64,000 nt of DNA from Vibrio ulleungensis (GTDB lineage Bacteria > Pseudomonadota > Gammaproteobacteria > Enterobacterales > Vibrionaceae). Positions 57,713-64,000 of the stretch are shown in pieces. The stretch's first letter is position 1. Every line of letters begins with the position of its first letter. The stretch is from assembly GCF_016900875.1 (NCBI RefSeq), contig NZ_JAFEUM010000002.1, positions 729,923-793,922 on the forward strand. Direction: 5' to 3'. Position numbers and translations under genes: made by a program. The notes beneath the pieces were generated by a model. It did not search any database. It saw nothing but the letters and a program-made list of their open reading frames with translations, and was not told where the DNA came from.

Positions 57713-58621
57713 ATGAATATATCCATCGTGGGAGCCGGCGCCATTGGCAGCTTGTGGGCCTACAACCTAGCACATGCAGGCCACAACGTTTCTTTGTTTA
57801 CCCGCGACGATCAACCGCTCTGCAGCATTCAACTCGATCAGCAGTCTTCACTGTCCTTTTCTTGCAATCAATGGGACGCACTCGAACAGTGCGATTTACT
57901 GCTAGTAACCGTAAAGGCGTGGCAGGTTAATGCCGCTATCACTCCATTTCTTTCTCGTCTCGATACAAACACCATAATCATGTTCATGCACAACGGTATG
58001 GGAGCGCTCGACCCTCTTAACAAGCAGCTGGACGGCTACCCTGTTGTGCAGGCCACTACCACCCATGGTGCGCTGCTGCTAAGTAAGTCAGTGAATAGTG
58101 TACATGTGAGCCATACTGGGGCGGGTGAGACACAAATGGGTGGATATAATCATTTAGGTCATCGCTGCGATTTTTTGGCGGAGGTTTTTAATCATGCGCT
58201 GCCTAAAGCATTATGGCACGCTAACATTAGCCCTCTATTATGGAACAAGCTTGCCATTAACTGTGCGATTAATCCTTTAACCGCCATTTATGACTGCACT
58301 AATGGTGAGCTTGCTAAACCTGAGTTCGATAAGATACTTCATCCGCTATGTGACGAGCTCTCTGCGGTCATGCAGACACAATCGGTCGAGGTTTCTACTC
58401 AGCAGTTATTGCTTATGGTTCAACGGGTCATCAAAGCCACTGCCAACAATTTTTCATCAATGCATCAAGATATTCAGCATAGCCGTACAACTGAAATTGA
58501 CTATATTACGGGGCATATTCTTGACGTTGCCCAGCGCGAAGGTATAGATGTACCTGTTCATCAAAGTCTCTATACTCAGGTAAAAGAGCTTGAGTCCAGT
58601 TTCAGCAACATAAACTCGTGA
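57713..58621 (+). CDS. panE: 2-dehydropantoate 2-reductase
   Basis: 302-aa NADPH-dependent ketopantoate reductase of the pantothenate (CoA) pathway. It shows Rossmann motif ISIVGAGAIGSLWAYNLAHAG, and the catalytic lysine region LLWNKLAINCAINPLTAI is conserved. The ATG at 57713 directly precedes the nucleotide-binding strand; an upstream in-frame TTG is unlikely. Upstream of yajL, as in E. coli. Confidence 0.93.
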   Translation: MNISIVGAGAIGSLWAYNLAHAGHNVSLFTRDDQPLCSIQLDQQSSLSFSCNQWDALEQCDLLLVTVKAWQVNAAITPFLSRLDTNTIIMFMHNGMGALDPLNKQLDGYPVVQATTTHGALLLSKSVNSVHVSHTGAGETQMGGYNHLGHRCDFLAEVFNHALPKALWHANISPLLWNKLAINCAINPLTAIYDCTNGELAKPEFDKILHPLCDELSAVMQTQSVEVSTQQLLLMVQRVIKATANNFSSMHQDIQHSRTTEIDYITGHILDVAQREGIDVPVHQSLYTQVKELESSFSNINS

Positions 58622-58660
58622 CTCACTGTCACCATAGTTACACACACATTGGAAACACGT

Positions 58661-59266
58661 ATGTCTAAGTCGATATTAATTCCCATAGCTGCCGGCAGTG
58701 AAGAGATTGAAGCCATCACTCTCATCGATACCTTAATCCGCGCACAGTACAAGGTCACCGTTGCCAGCGTCGACCCTGAAGGTGAGCTGCAGGTGATTGG
58801 GTCAAGAGGTATTCCTTTGACTGCACAGTGCAGATTGGTTGATGTTGCCGACGATGAATTTGATGTAATTGCCCTTCCAGGCGGTATTGGAGGTGCAGAG
58901 ACTTTTCGAGACAGCACATTATTGTTAGAAATGGTGAAACAGCATCATTATGATGGCAAATTACTTGCGGCTATATGCGCATCGCCTGCTTTAGTCTTTC
59001 AACACCATCAACTGTTTCCCAATGCGCTCATGACCTGCCATCCCGCTTTTCGCGATACAATTAGTCCATCTAAGTGGCGAGACAAGCGCGTGACCCTAGA
59101 CGTTAACCACAAACTTCTCACCAGTCAGGGGCCGGGTTCAGCACTCGAATTTGCTATCGAGATTATAATTTACCTGTCCGGCAAAGCCTTTGCTTGGAGC
59201 GTAGCTGCGCCAATGGTGACTTTGCCTAACTTAAATTACCAAGATTTGGGGAAGAGCCGTGTTTGA
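58661..59266 (+). CDS. yajL: DJ-1/PfpI family protein YajL
   Basis: 201-aa DJ-1-superfamily protein. The nucleophile elbow AAICASPAL contains the reactive cysteine, and the glutamate of GSEEIEAI near residue 15 is the conserved partner. YajL is described as an oxidative-stress chaperone/deglycase-type protein; the exact chemistry is debated. GGAA precedes the ATG at 58661. The stop overlaps the csdA start by 8 nt. Confidence 0.92.
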   Translation: MSKSILIPIAAGSEEIEAITLIDTLIRAQYKVTVASVDPEGELQVIGSRGIPLTAQCRLVDVADDEFDVIALPGGIGGAETFRDSTLLLEMVKQHHYDGKLLAAICASPALVFQHHQLFPNALMTCHPAFRDTISPSKWRDKRVTLDVNHKLLTSQGPGSALEFAIEIIIYLSGKAFAWSVAAPMVTLPNLNYQDLGKSRV

Positions 59267-60473
59267 TCCTTTAGCTGTACGAGCTCAATTTCCAGCGGTT
59301 CAAAACGGATCGCATGATGATGAATGCACTGTCTATTTAGATAGCGCGGCGACGACGCACAAACCGCAAATAGTGATAGATGCCATCACCCATTATTACA
59401 GCCAACAAAATGCGAACGTACATCGTGGCAGTCATCGGCTCACGGCAAAAGCGACCGAGCAATTTGAACAAGCCCGTGATACTGTCGCAACGTTTATTGG
59501 CGCAACCTCCAGCAAAGAAATTGTTTGGACTCGTGGCGCAACCGAAGCCATTAACCTTGTGGCCCAAAGCTATGCGCGAACGATGCTCACAGAGGGCGAT
59601 GAAATAGTCATCGGTGAAATGGAGCATCACGCCAATATCGTCCCTTGGCAAATTGTTGCAGAGCAAACTGGCGCTACTATTGTTAAAGTGCCCATGCACC
59701 CAGACTGCACCATGAAGGTTGAGGACTATCAGAGCGCGTTCAACGCCAACACTAAGATTGTTGCGATTGGCCATGTATCTAATGTCACAGGGACCCATCA
59801 ACCGATTGAACAAGTCATTGCACTTGCCCATGACATTGGTGCCGTTGTACTTGTAGATGGCGCCCAAGCCGTTGCTCATGAAAACGTCGACGTAACAGCT
59901 CTTGATGCCGATTTTTATGTCTTTTCTGGCCATAAGATGTTTGCCCCGACCGGTATCGGCGTATTGTATGGAAAGCAGTCTCTACTCGACAGCATGCCTG
60001 TGTGGCATGGTGGTGGCAAAATGGTCACCAAAGTCTCTTTTGACAAAACCACCTTTAACGATTTACCAGGAAAATTTGAAGCGGGAACGCCAAATACCGC
60101 TGGGGCAATTGCGTTAGCAACGGCCATTGAATGGCTCAACAACCTAGATAGAGCAGCCAGTGAAGCTCATATTAAAAGGTTGCAAAATCGAGCATATACC
60201 AAGCTCTCGACTGTCGATGATATAAGCATAATTGGTTATCAAGCCGATGCCTCAGTATTAACCTTTGTTGTTGATGGCGTTCACCATCAAGATGTTGCGA
60301 CGCTACTCGATCAACAAGGCATTGCACTTAGGGCTGGACACCACTGTGCGCATCCAATGATGGATGCACTTGGCGTAAAAGGGACTGTGAGGGCGTCGTT
60401 TGCGATTTACAATACTGTGGAAGAGGTCGATGCGTTTGTAAGCGCCGTGATTAAGGCGCTCGATATCCTGTAG
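59259..60473 (+). CDS. csdA: Cysteine desulfurase CsdA
   Basis: 404-aa class II (SufS/CsdA-like) PLP enzyme. The PLP lysine is K226 (SGHKMFAP), the persulfide cysteine is C363 (GHHCAHPMM), and HRGSHRLTAKATEQFE is typical. The start is GTG with GGGGAAG upstream. It hands sulfur to CsdE and onward to TcdA. It is transcribed toward csdE, not in one operon with it as in E. coli. Confidence 0.94.
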   Translation: MFDPLAVRAQFPAVQNGSHDDECTVYLDSAATTHKPQIVIDAITHYYSQQNANVHRGSHRLTAKATEQFEQARDTVATFIGATSSKEIVWTRGATEAINLVAQSYARTMLTEGDEIVIGEMEHHANIVPWQIVAEQTGATIVKVPMHPDCTMKVEDYQSAFNANTKIVAIGHVSNVTGTHQPIEQVIALAHDIGAVVLVDGAQAVAHENVDVTALDADFYVFSGHKMFAPTGIGVLYGKQSLLDSMPVWHGGGKMVTKVSFDKTTFNDLPGKFEAGTPNTAGAIALATAIEWLNNLDRAASEAHIKRLQNRAYTKLSTVDDISIIGYQADASVLTFVVDGVHHQDVATLLDQQGIALRAGHHCAHPMMDALGVKGTVRASFAIYNTVEEVDAFVSAVIKALDIL

Positions 60474-60524
60474 CATCTCGATGTACTGTAGCTTTTGCTC
60501 TGTGAATTCATTGGCTACAGACAG

Positions 60525-60556
60525 TAAAAAGCAGAGCTTAGAGAGTAAGCTCTGCT
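60525..60556 (-). terminator. Terminator between convergent csdA and csdE/tcdA
   Basis: 11-bp stem AGCAGAGCTTA / TAAGCTCTGCT with a 5-nt loop (60530-60556), with a T-run on the minus strand (60525-60529). Confidence 0.75.
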
Positions 60557-60578
60557 GAACCATTTTCGACACTTTTAA

Positions 60579-61028
60579 TTAGTTTTGGTGCTGCTCGACC
60601 TGCTCAATGATCTGGTCAACAATGGCACGTAAACCGTTGCCTCGAGAAGGGCTTAAATGCTCAATCAAACCAAGTTTTTCAAAATACTCCGCGACATCAA
60701 AACCCAGTATCGTCTCACTCGTTTGACCATTAAACGCCGCTTGTACGATAGCGATAAGCCCTCGAACAATACGTGCATCGGAATCTGCATGGACTTGCCA
60801 AAATGCAAGTTTACCCACTTTAACCGGCTCACAATAGAGCCACACTTGGCTTTCGCATCCAGCGACTTCAACCAATTGCTCTTTATTAGTGTCACTCATA
60901 ACGGGCAGTAGCTTGCCCCATTTGATGACCTGACGATATTTGTTTTCCCACCCTTTTAGATGAGACAACTCTTCAACAATTTGCTGATGATTGATTTGCG
61001 GACCAAAAGCGCTGGCGTCAAAACTCAT
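60579..61028 (-). CDS. csdE: Cysteine desulfuration acceptor CsdE
   Basis: 149-aa SufE-fold sulfur acceptor with its persulfide cysteine at C58 (VAGCESQVWL). RGLIAIVQAAFNGQT and LSPSRGNGLRAI are typical of the family. It stimulates CsdA and donates to TcdA, whose gene lies 8 nt upstream on the same strand. Confidence 0.94.
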   Translation of the reverse strand: MSFDASAFGPQINHQQIVEELSHLKGWENKYRQVIKWGKLLPVMSDTNKEQLVEVAGCESQVWLYCEPVKVGKLAFWQVHADSDARIVRGLIAIVQAAFNGQTSETILGFDVAEYFEKLGLIEHLSPSRGNGLRAIVDQIIEQVEQHQN

Positions 61029-61036
61029 GGAAAACC

Positions 61037-61849
61037 TTACTTAGTAATATGTTTAGCGACTAACTTATCCAAAATCCTCGACACCGCTACAAAACCAAAC
61101 GTAGCAGTTACCATGGTTGCAGCTCCAAAGCCACTGGCACAGTCCATGCGTTTAGGCCCTTCTGCCGTGCTCTTTACTCCACATACGCTGCCGTCTGGTT
61201 GCGGGTATTTAAGTTGCTCCGTGGAATAAACACATTCGATGCCAAATTTTCGTTGTGGGTTTTTACTGAAGTTATGAAAGCGGCGTAGATGATCTTTAAG
61301 CTTCTTCGCGAGAGGGTCTTGAATGGTCCGAGTTAAATCAGCAACTTGAATTTGAGTTGGGTCAATCTGCCCGCCAGCACCACCGGTTGTGATCACCTTG
61401 ATTTTATTGCGCTTACAATAAGCCAGCAAGCTCGCTTTGGCTTTCACACTGTCGATAGCATCCAGCACATAATCATAGTCGTGACTCAAATAGTCGGCTT
61501 GATTCTCTGGGCCAATAAAATCATCTATCAAGTTGACCTTACACTCTGGATTGATCAGCTTTATTCGAGCTTCCATGACCTCAATTTTGCTTTGACCAAC
61601 TGTGCCATGCATTGCATGAATTTGACGATTAATGTTGGTGACACAGACATCATCCATATCAATAAGCGTAATTTCGCCAATACCTGAACGAGCAAGTGCC
61701 TCTGCTGCCCAAGAACCCACTCCACCAATACCGATTACACATACATGTGCGGCTCTAAACAGCTCTAACTGCTGAGCTCCATACAGTCGTGCTGTTCCAC
61801 CAAATCTTTGCTGGTAGCCATCGCTTGCTGGTGAAGATAATTCGCGCAT
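61037..61849 (-). CDS. tcdA: tRNA threonylcarbamoyladenosine dehydratase
   Basis: 270-aa E1-like ATPase that cyclises t6A37 to ct6A in tRNA. Adenylation motifs VCVIGIGGVGSWAAEALARSG and VTNINRQIHA are present. The membrane-like C-terminal helix is GFVAVSRILDKLVAKH. The ATG at 61849 begins MRELSSPASDGYQQRFGG; 19 more open codons upstream overlap the mltA terminator and are rejected. Confidence 0.95.
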   Translation of the reverse strand: MRELSSPASDGYQQRFGGTARLYGAQQLELFRAAHVCVIGIGGVGSWAAEALARSGIGEITLIDMDDVCVTNINRQIHAMHGTVGQSKIEVMEARIKLINPECKVNLIDDFIGPENQADYLSHDYDYVLDAIDSVKAKASLLAYCKRNKIKVITTGGAGGQIDPTQIQVADLTRTIQDPLAKKLKDHLRRFHNFSKNPQRKFGIECVYSTEQLKYPQPDGSVCGVKSTAEGPKRMDCASGFGAATMVTATFGFVAVSRILDKLVAKHITK

Positions 61850-61871
61850 ATTCAAACCTGGATTGAAAATC

Positions 61872-61901
61872 AAAAAAGAGTGCGTTTTATACGCACTCTT
61901 T
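61872..61901 (-). terminator. Terminator after mltA
   Basis: AAAGAGTGCG / CGCACTCTTT stem (61875-61884 with 61892-61901), followed on the minus strand by T's. It lies between mltA and tcdA, so tcdA probably has its own promoter or relies on read-through. Confidence 0.75.
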
Positions 61902-61911
61902 CGCAAAAAGT

Positions 61912-63060
61912 CTAGTCAGTTAACTGCCAAGGCTGCGCGGTTTCTGTGCCGCTGAGTCCCAGCTTCCACACGCGTCCAAAATGTTTATAGTAACCAGACT
62001 GTTTTCCTAAGTGTGCTCCCATCCCATGATACAGATCCAGGTGACTGCCTTTTACCGCTCCCCCCGTATCCAACACAATCAGTAACCGAAGTTGATGTAC
62101 ACCCGACCAACTGCCATCGGCATTCAGCAAGGGGACTTCGGCTAGTATTGGGGTTCCCATAGGAAATAACGAGCGATCGCCCGCGACACTGGCCAAAGGC
62201 AACAGTGGAATGCCTGCGCTGCCTTTCACATCCAAATTATCGTTGGGTTGAAAAAAAACATAAGAAGGATTTTGTTCCAGAAGCTCTGTGACCTTTTCTT
62301 CTGGCTGACTGGCCACCCAATCTTTAATTGCCGTCACCGACATCTGCTCTCTTGGAACCTCGCCGCTTTCAATCAGTACTCGACCAATACTCACGTAAGG
62401 TTTGTTGTTTTTTCCAGAATAAGCGAAGTATTGCATGCTATTGTCATCACCAAAGTGCACAAATCCGCTGCCTTGAACTTCCATCAGAAAAGGGGCTATT
62501 TGAGACGCAGCATAACCGATTTCAAGCCCTTGCCCTTCTAATGCGCCGTCGTTAATTTGCGCGCGTGTTGGGCACTGCTCGCCACACCCAGGATTTGAGT
62601 ACACTGGGAAGCGATAGGTTTCATCCGGCTGATGGCGCATTTCGATGACGGGTGAAAAATACCCAGTAAACAGCACATTGCCTTTACGATCGCCGCCGGA
62701 GAGCTGAGCAACTTCAATATCATACTGTGCTAGGTTTTTGGGATCACCATCCGCAATAGCCCAGTCACTGAGTGCAGTATACAGCTCTTGATAACGCTGA
62801 TTAAGAGATGGAGAATTAGTTAGAACAAGTTCCGCTTGGTCGCCAAAGCGCGTGTAATCTCGCGTCACCGTCGACTGTATTACGTCGGTTTCAGTTAACG
62901 GTGCAGTAAATTCCTGCTCATAGTGTTGTTTCCCAAGCTCGTTGGAAGGGGCGCATCCAAAGAGAAATAACGAGGCAATGAGTCCCACGCTAGCCCATTG
63001 TCCTGTTCCCTTAACGGTGTTAATCAAGTCGCTGTCCTTTTGACGAATATTTTGCGCCAT
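61912..63060 (-). CDS. mltA: Membrane-bound lytic murein transglycosylase A
   Basis: 382-aa outer-membrane lipoprotein (lipobox LFGC, C36) that cleaves glycan strands to 1,6-anhydro products. The MltA barrel domain and the C-terminal 3D domain with catalytic aspartates ([20 protein letters not shown]) are intact. The N-region ahead of the signal helix is unusually long (about 25 residues); a later start is possible but no better ATG is present. Divergent from argA. Confidence 0.93.
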   Translation of the reverse strand: MAQNIRQKDSDLINTVKGTGQWASVGLIASLFLFGCAPSNELGKQHYEQEFTAPLTETDVIQSTVTRDYTRFGDQAELVLTNSPSLNQRYQELYTALSDWAIADGDPKNLAQYDIEVAQLSGGDRKGNVLFTGYFSPVIEMRHQPDETYRFPVYSNPGCGEQCPTRAQINDGALEGQGLEIGYAASQIAPFLMEVQGSGFVHFGDDNSMQYFAYSGKNNKPYVSIGRVLIESGEVPREQMSVTAIKDWVASQPEEKVTELLEQNPSYVFFQPNDNLDVKGSAGIPLLPLASVAGDRSLFPMGTPILAEVPLLNADGSWSGVHQLRLLIVLDTGGAVKGSHLDLYHGMGAHLGKQSGYYKHFGRVWKLGLSGTETAQPWQLTD

Positions 63061-63119
63061 GATCGCAAATTCATCGCAAAGGCACAATCGAAAGCAATCA
63101 TTTGTTTCAACTCTACCAA

Positions 63120-63158
63120 GTGGAATATTTATTGATTATTACTGCATTTTTAGTCACA
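63120..63158. promoter_or_regulatory. ArgR operator (two ARG boxes) upstream of argA
   Basis: Two 18-bp half-conserved ARG boxes, 63120-63137 (core GGAAT-ATTT-ATTGA) and 63141-63158 (core TGCAT-TTTT-AGTCA), are separated by exactly 3 bp, the spacing of ArgR operators. Each has 8 of 10 core arms matching TGAAT/ATTCA. They lie 45 nt before argA. Confidence 0.75.
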
Positions 63159-63202
63159 ATATCAACGGTTTTGCAATAACATCAATGTGTAAGGACGCAG
63201 CA

Positions 63203-64000
63203 ATGCAACGAAGTACCGCTCTGGTTAAAGGGTTTAGGCAGTCCACGCCCTATGTAAACTTGCACCGTGGAACAACCATGGTGATCATGTTACCGGGTGA
63301 AGCCATCAGCCATAGCAATTTTTCTAATATAATCAGTGACATTGCACTTCTACACAGTTTAGGGGTTAAGTTAGTGCTGGTGCACGGTGCCCGACCTCAA
63401 ATTAACCAACAGTTAGCCAATACCAATTGTTCATCGCGCTATCATAAACAGCGACGCATTACTGATCATGCTGCACTGACTACTATTATGCGCATTGCCG
63501 GACAACTGCAACTTGCCATTACTGCCAACTTATCCATGAGCCTGAACAATACCCCAATGGCGGGAACCGAGCTCAATGTCATCAGCGGCAACTTTGTCAT
63601 TGCACAGCCTTTAGGCATCGATGATGGGGTCGACTATCAACATAGTGGTAAAATTCGACGTATCGATGTGGCGGGTATCAATAGACAGCTCGATCAAGGC
63701 ACGATTGTTTTACTTGGTCCTGTGGCGGGCTCTGTCACTGGAGAGTGTTTTAATATTCCCGCGGAAGAAATTGCCACAGCAGTGGCGATACAGCTAAATG
63801 CCGCAAAACTCATCGGATTCAGTTCGCAGCAAGGGTACTTGGATACCAATGGTGACGTCATTGCCGAGCTCTTCCCAAGTCAAATTGACGACCTATTGCA
63901 CCAAGCAGAAATGAACAGTGACGGCTCCTCAGCCGATAACACTGAAGGGACATTGCGCTTTTTACACGGTGCGGTTAAAGCCTGTCTCAACGGAGTATAT
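63203..64000 (+). CDS. argA: N-acetylglutamate synthase (partial, 3' end outside the window)
   Basis: First 266 codons of ArgA, the first enzyme of arginine synthesis. They cover the amino-acid-kinase-like domain: [49 protein letters not shown], and [27 protein letters not shown]. The GNAT acetyltransferase domain starts beyond the window. AAGGA precedes the ATG. Repression by ArgR is inferred from the boxes upstream. Confidence 0.95.
   Translation, partial: MQRSTALVKGFRQSTPYVNLHRGTTMVIMLPGEAISHSNFSNIISDIALLHSLGVKLVLVHGARPQINQQLANTNCSSRYHKQRRITDHAALTTIMRIAGQLQLAITANLSMSLNNTPMAGTELNVISGNFVIAQPLGIDDGVDYQHSGKIRRIDVAGINRQLDQGTIVLLGPVAGSVTGECFNIPAEEIATAVAIQLNAAKLIGFSSQQGYLDTNGDVIAELFPSQIDDLLHQAEMNSDGSSADNTEGTLRFLHGAVKACLNGVY

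Noticed and set aside
59337..59933. 198-codon minus-strand frame inside csdA
   Set aside because: Antisense shadow of a highly conserved enzyme gene.

Overview
The window is a chromosomal stretch of a gammaproteobacterium, almost certainly a Vibrio or close relative. The evidence is the complete Na+-translocating NADH:quinone reductase operon (nqrABCDEF) followed by its FMN inserter (apbE) and maturation factor (nqrM), a Tsx/OmpK-type porin, E. coli-like conserved operons (miaB-ybeZ-ybeY-corC-lnt, leuS-lptE-holA, rsfS-rlmH-mrdA-rodA-rlpA-dacA-ybeD-lipB-lipA), and operator sites of the enterobacterial/vibrio type (MetJ, PurR, LexA, ArgR, CRP). Coding density is high. I saw no phage, integron cassette, insertion sequence or CRISPR array; the only mobile-looking items are two copies of a palindromic MITE-like intergenic repeat.

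Layout. 1-424: tRNA-Leu/tRNA-Met/tRNA-Leu cluster with a terminator, followed by repeat copy 1. 0.7-3 kb: a lactonase-family protein and ubiF. 3.1-8.8 kb: tRNA thiomethylation, rRNA maturation and envelope lipoprotein acylation. 8.9-21.8 kb: leuS and the long cell-elongation block (mrdA, rodA, rlpA, dacA) ending in the lipoate genes. 22-24.6 kb: small lipoprotein, glyA with PurR- and MetR-type sites, and a YitT membrane protein. 24.6-28.8 kb: RND efflux pair. 28.9-31.2 kb: a periplasmic binding protein translationally coupled to a chemoreceptor. 31.3-34.7 kb: gmhB and the MetJ-controlled methionine importer metNIQ. 34.8-42.7 kb: diguanylate cyclase, AbgT transporter, trmO, proS, repeat copy 2, two small genes, and dinB with a LexA box. 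42.8-50.1 kb: the NQR block. 50.4-53.3 kb: bolA, rlmG, yajG and a periplasmic cyclophilin. 53.3-56.6 kb: an ECF sigma/ChrR anti-sigma operon. 56.8-64 kb: porin, panE, yajL, the csdA-csdE-tcdA sulfur/tRNA module, mltA, and the 5' part of argA, cut by the window end.

The part least explained by textbook gene order is the 53.3-56.6 kb operon. It holds an orphan Lon-substrate-binding-domain protein, a lipoprotein built of four DUF4397-like repeats, an ECF sigma factor and a ChrR-type zinc/cupin anti-sigma. A sequence resembling the promoter class used by this sigma group (TGATCC, 15 nt, CGTATA) lies just upstream of the first gene, so the cassette looks self-regulating and carries its own envelope effectors. 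Other points for a second look are the binding protein/chemoreceptor pair, the repeat copies that appear to supply -10 elements, a terminator-shaped hairpin inside the lnt coding sequence, and a run of three hairpins between leuS and lptE.
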